From Clostridium sp. OF09-36 (lineage in GTDB: Bacteria; Bacillota; Clostridia; Lachnospirales; Lachnospiraceae), in assembly GCF_003481985.1 (NCBI RefSeq), contig NZ_QUMD01000001.1, forward strand, positions 1 to 64,000: a stretch of 64,000 nt of DNA, given 5' to 3'. Numbering within the stretch: position 1 is the first letter of the stretch; every line of letters starts with the position of its first letter. This document shows, piece after piece, positions 1 to 8,700 of this stretch. Made by a program: the position numbers and the translations under genes. A model generated the notes under the pieces. The model searched no databases, had not been told where the DNA came from, and saw only the letters and a list, made by a program, of their open reading frames with translations.

Positions 1-250
1 AGAAATCTCTAAATCCAGCGGAAGTTTGATTTGATAATACAGCGAAAATGAGGTATAATCCCTCTGTATTATTTTGTTTAGTCGCATAAACTGATTATAC
101 CACGAACGCCGGGCTTTTCGAAGCTCGGCGTTTTGTGTTGGATATATAAAATGAGCTGCCGCACGTTAGTGCGACAGCCCCTTCTCCACTTACATATAAA
201 ACAAAACGCTTACTATTCACTATCGGGCTTTTCGTTTTCAGCCCTTCCTG
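1..250. other. Non-coding left edge with two hairpins
   Basis: No convincing gene is visible in the first 250 bases. Two hairpins stand out. At 107-130 the arms CGCCGGGC and GCTCGGCG are followed by TTTT, which looks like an intrinsic terminator for a rightward gene lying outside the window. At 154-177 GCTG-CCGCAC and GTGCGA-CAGC form a second stem without a T tract. TATAAT-like boxes occur on both strands near 53-58 and 94-99, but no gene start pairs with them. Confidence 0.45.
107..137 (+). terminator. Intrinsic terminator-like hairpin
   Basis: Arms CGCCGGGC (107-114) and GCTCGGCG (123-130), with one G-T wobble, are followed by TTTTGTG. The gene it would serve lies to the left of the window. 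Confidence 0.5.
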
Positions 251-469
251 CTATTCTTTTTCTCCTGTATTTTTTTCATCATACTGCATAATATCTTCTA
301 CCCTGCAGTTTAAAATCTGGCACAGCACCTCGATCGTATGCGTTGAAACATACGCATTTTTCTTCAATCGGTTGATCTGCCCGGAACTGACACCATAATT
401 TTTGATCAGCCGGTACTGGGAAACACCACGGGTCTTCATGGTCTCCCAAAGCGGATCATACGTTATCAT
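251..469 (-). CDS. Small XRE/Cro-type helix-turn-helix regulator
   Basis: This 72-residue protein is essentially one helix-turn-helix domain. The stretch from about residue 15 to 60 matches the XRE fold: GVSQYRL, then the recognition segment VSSGQINRLKK, then a run ending CQILNCRVEDIM, which is typical of minimal Firmicute XRE regulators. A ribosome binding site AGGAGG sits 7 bases before the ATG. No partner gene is seen on either side, so its target is unknown. Such single-domain regulators are common in accessory DNA, and this one sits apart from the lysA-pyk block behind a strong hairpin. Confidence 0.8.
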   Translation of the reverse strand: MITYDPLWETMKTRGVSQYRLIKNYGVSSGQINRLKKNAYVSTHTIEVLCQILNCRVEDIMQYDEKNTGEKE

Positions 470-627
470 GTCCGTCCCTCCTGATTTATAAGCTTATCCA
501 ACTGCATTTTGCACACTTAGCTACAATCTTATTCTATTAAATCAGTTTGGCCGAAATCTGTATATTATCCATAAGTGGATATTATACCGTTTTGTAAAGC
601 AAATTAACAATTTGATTAACTTTAATA

Positions 628-664
628 GGGCCGTGTGAGTTGCCTTTCGGCAACTCACAGGCCC
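628..664. terminator. Strong hairpin downstream of lysA
   Basis: GGGCCGTGTGAGTTGCC and GGCAACTCACAGGCCC form a near-perfect stem with loop TTTC, about 20 bases past the lysA stop. It has no clean T tract on either strand, but its position suits a transcript end for lysA. The rest of 470-683 shows no gene; it is the AT-rich upstream region of the small XRE gene. Confidence 0.6.
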
Positions 665-683
665 TTGTCATATACTTAAATTG

Positions 684-1955
684 TTATTTCAGATATTTCT
701 CCATCATCGGGCAGATATCCAGTGTTGCGAAGTAATCCTGCGGTGTCTCGGCACGGCGGATCATCTGCACGGAGCCATCTTCCTTTAATAAGAGCTCGGC
801 GGATTTGAGCTTTCCGTTATAGTTATAGCCCATAGCGAAGCCATGTGCTCCGGTGTCGTGAATGACTAACAAATCACCCATATCAATCTTCGGGAGCATG
901 CGGTCGATGGCGAACTTATCGTTGTTCTCGCAGAGAGAACCGGTTACATCGTACTTGTGGTCGCACGGAGCATCTTCTTTTCCAGCTACGGTGATATGAT
1001 GGTAAGCACCATACATAGCCGGGCGCATCAGGTTGACTGCGCAGGCATCGACGCCGATGTACTCCTTGTGGGTGTGCTTCTCGTGGATGGCCTTGGTAAC
1101 CAGACAGCCGTAAGGTCCAAGCATGAAACGGCCAAGCTCGGTGTAGATGGCTACATCGCCCATGCCAGCCGGTACCAGAACTTCCTCATAAACCTTGCGT
1201 ACGCCTTCGCCGATCGCCATAATGTCGTTCGGCTCCTGGTCCGGACGGTAAGGAATACCGATTCCACCGGAAAGGTTGATGAAGGTGATGTGGGCGCCGG
1301 TCTCTTCTTTCAGCTTAACAGCAAGCTCGAAGAGAACCTTTGCTAACATCGGATAATAATCGTTGGTTACGGTGTTGCTTGCCAGGAATGCGTGCATACC
1401 GAAGTTTTCAGCGCCTTTTTCTTTCAGGATCTTATACGCCTCGAACATCTGCTCGGTGGTCATGCCGTATTTCGCATCGCCCGGGTTGTCCATGATATCA
1501 TTGCTGATCTTGAACAGTCCGCCCGGATTATAGCGGCAGCTGATGGTCTTCGGAATATAACCAAGAACCTTTTCTACGCACTCAATATGGGTAATATCAT
1601 CCAGGTTGATGATGGCACCCAGGTCATTTGCCAGCTTGAACTCTTCCGGCGGAGTATCATTGGAAGAAAACATGATGTTGTGACCGGAAAAGCCGGTTGC
1701 GTCAGACATCATCAGCTCGGTTGCAGAGGAACAATCGGTGCCGCAGCCGTATTCCTGCAGGATTTTCAGAATGTATGGGTTCGGAGTTGCCTTTACTGCG
1801 AAATATTCCTTGTAACCCTTATTCCAGGAAAATGCCTCTTTTAAGCGCTTTGCATTCTCTCGGATCCCTTTTTCATCGTACAGATGAAACGGGGTCGGGT
1901 AGGTCTTTGTGATCTCCTCTAACTGTGCTTTTGTTACAAATGGTTTTTTCTCCAT
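684..1955 (-). CDS. lysA: Diaminopimelate decarboxylase
   Basis: Catalyses PLP-dependent decarboxylation of meso-diaminopimelate to L-lysine, the last step of lysine biosynthesis, in the cytoplasm. About 423 residues, the usual length. Family signs: the N-terminal barrel segment EYFAVKATPNP, in which the K should carry PLP; the glycine-rich phosphate-binding segment NLSGGIGIPYRP; and a C-terminal beta domain with the AHGFAMGYNYN motif near the substrate site. I chose the ATG at 1955, which has GAGGAG 7 bases upstream, over an in-frame TTG at 1976 lying before that site. It is preceded by a 15-codon mini-ORF and the pyk terminator, so it is probably transcribed separately from pyk. No lysine riboswitch fits in the short upstream gap. 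Confidence 0.92.
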   Translation of the reverse strand: MEKKPFVTKAQLEEITKTYPTPFHLYDEKGIRENAKRLKEAFSWNKGYKEYFAVKATPNPYILKILQEYGCGTDCSSATELMMSDATGFSGHNIMFSSNDTPPEEFKLANDLGAIINLDDITHIECVEKVLGYIPKTISCRYNPGGLFKISNDIMDNPGDAKYGMTTEQMFEAYKILKEKGAENFGMHAFLASNTVTNDYYPMLAKVLFELAVKLKEETGAHITFINLSGGIGIPYRPDQEPNDIMAIGEGVRKVYEEVLVPAGMGDVAIYTELGRFMLGPYGCLVTKAIHEKHTHKEYIGVDACAVNLMRPAMYGAYHHITVAGKEDAPCDHKYDVTGSLCENNDKFAIDRMLPKIDMGDLLVIHDTGAHGFAMGYNYNGKLKSAELLLKEDGSVQMIRRAETPQDYFATLDICPMMEKYLK

Positions 1956-1968
1956 CGGTATCTCCTCT

Positions 1969-2016
1969 CTATACAAAATCTGCTCTTGCAGGATTTATCT
2001 TTCCACATGCCCGCAT
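1969..2016 (-). CDS. Possible 15-residue upstream ORF before lysA
   Basis: An ATG at 2016 follows a textbook AAGGAGG (2027-2033) and opens a 15-codon frame, MRACGKINPARADFV, that ends at TAG only 13 bases before the lysA start. The site is as good as those of real genes here. The peptide is not rich in lysine, so classical lysine attenuation is not supported. It may couple translation into lysA, or be the trace of an older lysA start. No experimental or conservation evidence is available to me. Confidence 0.35.
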   Translation of the reverse strand: MRACGKINPARADFV

Positions 2017-2079
2017 CAAGACACAACCTCCTTGGTGTGCAGGGTGTTTTTGTTTCATAGGCTATAATTCCTATAAACG

Positions 2080-2139
2080 AAAAAACAGGAAGCCTGAACA
2101 GGCCGCAATCAAACTGATTGTAACCCATATCAGACTTCC
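2080..2139 (-). terminator. Intrinsic terminator of pyk
   Basis: On the minus strand GGAAGTCTGA and TCAGGCTTCC pair over ten positions with one G-T wobble, enclosing a smaller CAATC/GATTG hairpin, and are followed by TGTTTTTTCG. It lies about 50 bases past the pyk stop. Confidence 0.8.
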
Positions 2140-2190
2140 TTGTCTAGTTCTTTCGATTAATATGAAAAATTAATACAAAAATTATTCAAA

Positions 2191-3630
2191 TTACTCAACC
2201 ACTACCACACGCATGATGTTGGTGCTGCTCGCCGGCTCGTGACGGGTATTCTTGTTTACTACACCAGCAGTTACAACTGCAACATCGCCGCTCTTGATCA
2301 CGTTCTTCTCCTTCAGAAGCTCAACGGAAGACTCAATCAGAAGGTCGGTAGAATCTGCGCGCTTTGCCTGGTACGGCTTTACGCCCCAGTAGATCTGCAT
2401 CTGGCGTACTGCGGTTGCGCTCGGGGACAGGCCGATTACGGTTGTGCTCGGTCTCCACTTGGAGAGCAGGCGGGTGGTAAATCCGCTGATGGACGGAGCG
2501 ATGATGACATCTGCTTCCAGATCATGCGCAGTGGATACGGAAGAGTAGCAAACTGCGTTGGAAATGTTCTTGCGGTTTGCGGTGGATACTCTTCTCATGC
2601 GGTATGCATTGTAGTCTAAGTACCGCTCGGAAGTCTCGCAGATCTGAGCCATCATCTTTAATGCCTCTACCGGATATTTACCCATTGCAGTCTCGCCGGA
2701 CAGCATCACTGCATCGGTACCATCGTATACTGCGTTTGCAACGTCGGTTACCTCTGCACGGGTCGGGCGCGGGTTGCGGATCATGGAATCCAGCATCTGG
2801 GTTGCGGTGATAACCGGCTTGCATGCCAGATTACACTTGCGGATGATGGTCTTCTGGATGTGCGGAACCTGCTCAGCCGGGATCTCTACGCCCATGTCAC
2901 CACGAGCTACCATGATGCCGTCACTGGCCTCAATGATGTCATCCAGGTTCTCGATACCCTCTGCGTTCTCGATCTTTGCAATGATCTGGATGTGGGAACC
3001 AGCCTCGTCTAACATCGCACGGATCTCACGAACCGCATCTGCAGTACGAACGAAGGAAGCTGCAATGAAATCGAAGCCCTGCTCGATACCGAAACGGATA
3101 TCTGCTTTATCCTTCTCAGTCAGTGCCGGAAGCTTGATCTTTACGTTCGGTACGTTTACGCCCTTGCGCATGCCAAGCTCGCCGCCGTTTACTACGGTGC
3201 AGACGATATCGGTGCCGTTTACTACTTCCTGAACCTTCAGCTCGATCAGGCCGTCATCGATCAGGATGGTATTGCCAGCCTCAACGTCTGCCGGAAGTCC
3301 GCTGTAGTTGATGAAACCGATCTGGTCGTCACCAACGATCTCGCGGGTGGTCAGGGTATAAGTCTGTCCCTCAACTAAGGTTACTTTTTTCTCATCTTTT
3401 AACAGGCCGGTACGGATCTCCGGTCCCTTGGTATCCAGCAGGGCTGCGATCGGCAGATCCAGCTCATCGCGGATGCTCTTTAACATATCCAGACGGGATT
3501 TCTGCTCCTCATAGTCGCCGTGGGAGAAGTTGAAACGTGCAATATCCATGCCGTTCTCAGCAAGCGCCTTCATCAGGTTGCGGTCATTGGTGTTCGGTCC
3601 CATGGTGCAGATGATCTTTGTCTTTTTCAT
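2191..3630 (-). CDS. pyk: Pyruvate kinase
   Basis: Transfers phosphate from phosphoenolpyruvate to ADP, the last ATP-yielding step of glycolysis. 479 residues. It opens with KKTKIICTMGPN and shows the catalytic stretch IIAKIENAEGIENLD, the metal-binding segment DGIMVARGDMGVEIP, and the MLSGETAMGKYPVEA substrate loop. The length fits the short form without the extra PEP-utiliser domain found in Bacillus. The ATG at 3630 is chosen because GGAGG lies 11 bases upstream; an in-frame TTG at 3648 is part of that ribosome binding site. It follows the rhomboid-like gene by 33 bases and probably shares its transcript. Confidence 0.95.
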   Translation of the reverse strand: MKKTKIICTMGPNTNDRNLMKALAENGMDIARFNFSHGDYEEQKSRLDMLKSIRDELDLPIAALLDTKGPEIRTGLLKDEKKVTLVEGQTYTLTTREIVGDDQIGFINYSGLPADVEAGNTILIDDGLIELKVQEVVNGTDIVCTVVNGGELGMRKGVNVPNVKIKLPALTEKDKADIRFGIEQGFDFIAASFVRTADAVREIRAMLDEAGSHIQIIAKIENAEGIENLDDIIEASDGIMVARGDMGVEIPAEQVPHIQKTIIRKCNLACKPVITATQMLDSMIRNPRPTRAEVTDVANAVYDGTDAVMLSGETAMGKYPVEALKMMAQICETSERYLDYNAYRMRRVSTANRKNISNAVCYSSVSTAHDLEADVIIAPSISGFTTRLLSKWRPSTTVIGLSPSATAVRQMQIYWGVKPYQAKRADSTDLLIESSVELLKEKNVIKSGDVAVVTAGVVNKNTRHEPASSTNIMRVVVVE

Positions 3631-3663
3631 AGATGTGTTGTCCTCCAAAATTATTTTATAAAT

Positions 3664-4512
3664 CTATTCTTGCACAGAATCCTTTGTAACATGCTTGTGC
3701 GTGTACAAATGATCCTGACAGTACTCATAGTTACCCTCGCATTTGGAACAATAGCGGAACTCCAGCTCCGGATTGTCCAGCTCGGTCCGGCCGCACACCG
3801 CACAGCGGTGACGGGTCTTTCCCGGAACCACGATCTTCGCCTGCTGCTTAAATTCCTGCCGGCGTTTGATCTCCTTTGGCGCATAGCGCTTGTAGTTTCG
3901 GGTCATGGCAAAAAACAGGATGATGGTGATCATGGAAAGTACCAGCTCTACTTTCACCGCAATATTTCCCATGATAAAATCGTAAAGATAAACGGCTGCC
4001 TCGGCGATCGCGATCCATTTTGCTTTTACCGGCAGCACAAAGAACATGTAAAACTGCGCGTCCGGATTGATGATGCAAAAAGCAAAGAACAACGATGCAT
4101 TCAAAAAGCCTGTGGTTAACAGCCAATTCTGGCCAAACACAAAGTAGCCAACGAATGCGGCCACGATCTGCGCCAGGATTCCCATGATAAAGAATACATT
4201 GAAGCGGAAAGAGCCCCAGACATATTCCAGTGTCTGCCCCAGATTATAATATAGAAACAATGCGATCAGGCCATAAAAAATCTGGGTAAAGCTCCAGGAG
4301 CCGAAGGCCGGCGGATAGATCAGAAATGTGGCAAGACGCCAGATCTGCCCACGTAAGATCATGCCTACATTTAAGCTCAAATAATTGTAGTAGATCATGG
4401 GATCTAAAAGCCATACCACCAGACCGGCCGCATAAAGGATCGTGATGTAATACATCAGGTTCCGGATGGCATATTTCCGATACTTTCGTTCGAAATCCGT
4501 GAAAAATTTCAT
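3664..4512 (-). CDS. Rhomboid-like membrane protein with C-terminal zinc ribbon
   Basis: 282 residues with about six hydrophobic segments between residues 20 and 205, followed by a cytosolic tail carrying CAVCGRTEL and YCSKCEG, two CxxC pairs suggesting a zinc ribbon. The membrane part has a rhomboid-like pattern (MILRGQIWRLATFL, then LYYNLGQTLEYVWGS), but I find no GxSG catalytic serine motif, so it is probably a proteolytically inactive rhomboid relative. Its role is unknown. It lies between corA and pyk in the same direction with short gaps. Confidence 0.7.
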   Translation of the reverse strand: MKFFTDFERKYRKYAIRNLMYYITILYAAGLVVWLLDPMIYYNYLSLNVGMILRGQIWRLATFLIYPPAFGSWSFTQIFYGLIALFLYYNLGQTLEYVWGSFRFNVFFIMGILAQIVAAFVGYFVFGQNWLLTTGFLNASLFFAFCIINPDAQFYMFFVLPVKAKWIAIAEAAVYLYDFIMGNIAVKVELVLSMITIILFFAMTRNYKRYAPKEIKRRQEFKQQAKIVVPGKTRHRCAVCGRTELDNPELEFRYCSKCEGNYEYCQDHLYTHKHVTKDSVQE

Positions 4513-4612
4513 GCAATTTCCTTTCTGTCTTTTTTATCGGTTCCGTTCTGGCTGCAAAAAACAGATGCAGTCACTGTGCTGGCAACTGCCCGCCACAACA
4601 GCACTCATCCAC

Positions 4613-5554
4613 TCAGAACAGGTTCCGTTTTGCAAAAACCCATGCCACCGCACAGGTCAGCACGATGGAAAGCACGATCACAATGGAAAAGCCGTACGGA
4701 TTTGTTGCAAATGGCATGCTGCTGCTTAACACGTTCATGCCGTAAAAGCTGGAAACCATGGTCGGGATCGACATGACGATCGTGATGGTGGCCAGAAACT
4801 TCATGACGATGTTCAGGTTATTGGAAATAACCGAAGCAAACGCGTCCATGGTGCCGCTTAAAATGCCGCTGTAGATGTTGGCCATCTCGATTGCCTGCTT
4901 GTTCTCGATGATGACATCGTCCAGAAGCTCGGTATCCTCCGGATACTTTTTGATTTTCTCACTCTTTAGCAGCTTCTCCAGTACGACCTCATTGGAGCGC
5001 AGGGATGTGGTAAAGTACACCAAGCTCTTTTGCAGCTCCAGAATCTCGATAAGTTCCTGGTTTCGCGGGGATTTGTAAAGCTCTTTTTCTACGATATCGC
5101 TCTTCTTGTCGATGATGCGCAGATACTGCAGATAAAGGGATGCATTCTTGTAAAGGATCTGGAGAATGAAGCGTGTCTTCATATAAGTATAGAAGTCACG
5201 GACTCTTCCGTCCATGAATGCGTTTAATACTGGTGTTTCTTCCAGACACACGGTAATGATAATGCTGTCTGACATGATGATGCCCATAGGGATGGTCACA
5301 TACCAGTCTTTTTCGTTACGTTCCTCGATAACAGGGATATCGACCAGGATCAGACTGTAATGCTCTTCCAGTTCGATACGGGATCGTTCTTCTTCATCCA
5401 GAGGGGCCCGGACATGATCCGGATCGATCTCATAGCGTTCCGCGATCTCAAGGATCTCGGTTGCAGTCGGATTTGTCAGTGCGATCCAGCAGCCGGATTC
5501 CGCTTCGTCAACCTGATGAATCGCTCCATCTTCCGTTTTAAATATGCGTATCAT
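4613..5554 (-). CDS. corA: CorA-family magnesium/divalent cation transporter
   Basis: 313 residues. A long cytoplasmic N-terminal domain rich in charged helices is followed by two C-terminal membrane helices, with the signature YGMN at about residue 272 at the end of the first one. CorA proteins form pentameric channels for Mg2+ uptake. The positively charged end (AKRNLF) fits the family. A perfect consensus promoter lies just upstream (5591-5619), and no M-box riboswitch is seen in the short leader. Ion selectivity cannot be decided by sequence, as Co2+ or Zn2+ transport also occurs in this family. Confidence 0.9.
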   Translation of the reverse strand: MIRIFKTEDGAIHQVDEAESGCWIALTNPTATEILEIAERYEIDPDHVRAPLDEEERSRIELEEHYSLILVDIPVIEERNEKDWYVTIPMGIIMSDSIIITVCLEETPVLNAFMDGRVRDFYTYMKTRFILQILYKNASLYLQYLRIIDKKSDIVEKELYKSPRNQELIEILELQKSLVYFTTSLRSNEVVLEKLLKSEKIKKYPEDTELLDDVIIENKQAIEMANIYSGILSGTMDAFASVISNNLNIVMKFLATITIVMSIPTMVSSFYGMNVLSSSMPFATNPYGFSIVIVLSIVLTCAVAWVFAKRNLF

Positions 5555-5590
5555 ATGATTTTTCGTTCCTTTCCCTGTTTCGGCTATCTT

Positions 5591-5619
5591 ATTATAATTT
5601 CTGAGTTCTTGTTTGTCAA
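5591..5619 (-). promoter_or_regulatory. Consensus vegetative promoter of corA
   Basis: On the minus strand TTGACA (5614-5619), a 17-base spacer and TATAAT (5591-5596) match the housekeeping sigma consensus exactly, about 40 bases before the corA start. Confidence 0.85.
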
Positions 5620-5758
5620 ATCTATTGATCGTTCTTTTTCAATTCTGACAGAAGTTTCCAGATTTCTTAACTAAATTTTTACACATACACAAATTGTATT
5701 ATGTGAGATTTTATGTTAAACTCTGCACTGTACGCTGAGGAAGTGTGTCTTTTTAGAT

Positions 5759-5789
5759 AAGGAGGCAGGGGTTTTCCCCGCATCAAATG
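5759..5789 (+). promoter_or_regulatory. Ribosome binding site with hairpin in the spacer
   Basis: AAGGAGG (5759-5765) lies 21 bases before the ATG, too far for a normal site. The spacer holds GGGGTTTTCCCC (5768-5779), a 4-bp G-C hairpin; if folded, the effective distance falls to 9 bases. No other in-frame start lies nearby, so the hairpin may decide how well this gene is translated. Confidence 0.5.
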
Positions 5790-8700
5790 AATTTATTACA
5801 TAATAATACTCTTGGAATCGATATTGGTTCCACTACCGTAAAAATCGCAGTCTTAGACAGCGAACATCATATGTTATTTACCGATTACGAGCGCCACTAT
5901 GCTAACATTCAGGAGACGCTCGCTCTTTTATTATCAAGAGCAAAAGAAAAGCTGGGCGAGATGACTGTCTCCCCAAGCATTACCGGATCCGGCGGCCTGA
6001 CCCTGTCCGGTCACTTAGAGGTTCCGTTCACTCAGGAGGTCGTAGCGGTTGCTACTGCCCTGCAGGACTATGCCCCGCAGACCGATGTTGCCATTGAGCT
6101 GGGCGGCGAGGACGCAAAGATTATTTACTTTACCGGCGGTATCGACCAGCGCATGAACGGAATCTGCGCCGGCGGTACCGGTTCCTTTATTGACCAGATG
6201 GCATCCCTCTTACAGACCGATGCTTCCGGTCTAAACGAGTATGCCAAAAATTACCAGATGATCTACCCGATTGCAGCCCGCTGCGGCGTTTTCGCAAAAT
6301 CTGATATCCAGCCGCTCATCAATGAGGGCGCTACCAGGGAAGATCTTTCCGCATCCATTTTCCAGGCTGTGGTCAACCAGACCATCAGCGGTCTTGCCTG
6401 CGGAAAACCGATCCGCGGCACCGTGGCATTTCTCGGCGGCCCGCTGCATTTCCTGCCGGAGCTGCGCCAGGCCTTTATCCGCACCCTGAATCTGGATGCA
6501 GACCATATTGTCGCACCGGACCACTCCCATCTGTTCGCTGCCATCGGTGCAGCCATGAATGCAGACGAGAAGGTAACCGTATCCCTGACCGATATGATCG
6601 AACGTCTTACCTCCGGCATTAAGATGGAGTTTGAGGTAAAACGTATGGAGCCGCTCTTTGCATCCCAGGCCGATTACGATGCGTTCCAGACCCGTCATGC
6701 ACAGCATCAGGTAAAAAAAGGAGACTTATCCACATACAGCGGCAATTGTTACCTGGGAATCGACGCCGGTTCCACCACCACCAAGGTGGCCCTGGTCGGC
6801 GAGGACGGAAGCCTTCTCTACAGCTTCTATGACAACAACAACGGAAGCACCATCGCCACCGCCATCCGCGCGATTTCCGAGATTAAGGAAAAGCTTCCGG
6901 AAACCGCACACATTGCCTGGTCCTGCTCGACCGGTTATGGCGAGGCCTTATTAAAATCTGCCCTGATGTTAGATGAAGGAGAGGTTGAAACCATCTCCCA
7001 CTACTACGCAGCAGCATTCTTTGAGCCGGATGTAGACTGCATCCTGGACATTGGCGGACAGGACATGAAGTGCATCCGCATCAAAGACCATACCGTGGAC
7101 AGCGTGCAGCTGAACGAGGCATGTTCTTCCGGCTGTGGTTCCTTCATCGAGACCTTTGCAAAGTCCCTGAATTATTCCGTCATTGACTTCGCGAAGGAAG
7201 CGCTTTTTGCCAAGAACCCGACGGACCTTGGTACCCGCTGCACCGTATTCATGAACTCAAACGTAAAGCAGGCACAGAAGGAAGGCGCTACCGTAGCCGA
7301 TATCTCTGCCGGTCTTGCTTACTCCGTCATCAAAAATGCATTATTTAAGGTAATCAAGATCACCAATGCTTCGGACCTGGGCACCCATGTGGTTGTTCAG
7401 GGCGGCACCTTCTACAACGATGCCGTGCTCAGAAGCTTTGAAAAGATTGCCGGATGTGAAGCAGTCCGCCCGGACATCGCCGGTATCATGGGCGCGTTCG
7501 GTGCCGCGCTGATCGCAAGAGAGCGCTGCAACCATGAAAAGGGCACCTCCATGCTTCCGCTTGACCGGATCCTTTCCTTAAAATATGAGACTTCCATGGC
7601 ACGCTGCAAGGGCTGCACCAACCACTGCGTCCTCACCATCAACCGTTTCGACGGCGGACGTCAGTTTGTCAGCGGAAACCGCTGCGAGCGCGGTCTTGGA
7701 AAAGAAAAAGCAAAGAAAGAAATCCCGAACCTGTTCGCTTACAAATATCACCGGATGTTTGACTATGAGCCACTCCCGGCTGATGAAGCCACCCGCGGCA
7801 CCATCGGTGTTCCGCGTGTTCTGAACATGTACGAGAATTTCCCGTTCTGGGCTACGTTCCTAAAGGAACTGGGCTTCCGTGTCATCCTTTCCCCGCAGTC
7901 CACCAGACAAATCTATGAGCTTGGCATCGAGTCCATCCCGAGTGAGTCTGAGTGCTACCCGGCAAAGCTGGTGCACGGCCATATTTCCTGGCTGATCCGT
8001 CAGGGTGTGCGCGATATCTTCTATCCGTGCATTCCGTACGAGCGCAACGAGACACCTCAAGCAGGCAACCACTACAACTGCCCGATGGTTACCTCCTACG
8101 CGGAAAACATCAAAAACAATGTGGAAGAGCTCTCTGAGTTCGATGTCCACTTTATGAATCCGTTCTTTGCTTTTACTAACGAAGAAGTGCTGACCAGACA
8201 GCTGATTGTGGAATTTGGCAAGGAATACCATATTTCTTCTGTAGAAGTGCAGAAAGCAGCACACACTGCATGGGAAGAGCTTCTTGCGTCCCGCCATGAC
8301 ATGGAGAAAAAAGGCGAGGAAACCATTGCCTGGTTAAAGGAGCACGACCGCCACGGCATCGTCCTGGCCGGCCGCCCTTACCACGTAGACCCGGAGATCA
8401 ACCACGGTATCCCGGAGCTAATCACCTCCTACGGCTTTGCAGTCCTGACGGAAGATTCCATCTCCCACCTGGCCGATGCAGAGCGCCCGCTCATCGTCAC
8501 CGACCAGTGGATGTACCACTCCAGACTGTACCGCGCTGCCACCTATGTAAAGAACAGCGAATGCCTGGATTTAATCCAGCTCAACTCCTTCGGCTGCGGC
8601 CTGGATGCCGTTACCACCGACCAGGTACACGATATCCTGACCGGCTCCGGCAAGATCTACACTGTATTAAAGATCGATGAGGTCAATAACCTCGGTGCGG

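Noticed and set aside
957..1844. Plus-strand ORFs inside lysA
   Set aside because: They mirror the lysA coding frame, lack ribosome binding sites and show no recognisable motifs; the same holds for the other antisense ORFs across the window.
1956..2190. Lysine riboswitch ahead of lysA
   Set aside because: The gap is mostly filled by the pyk terminator, and no L-box core or adequate length is present.
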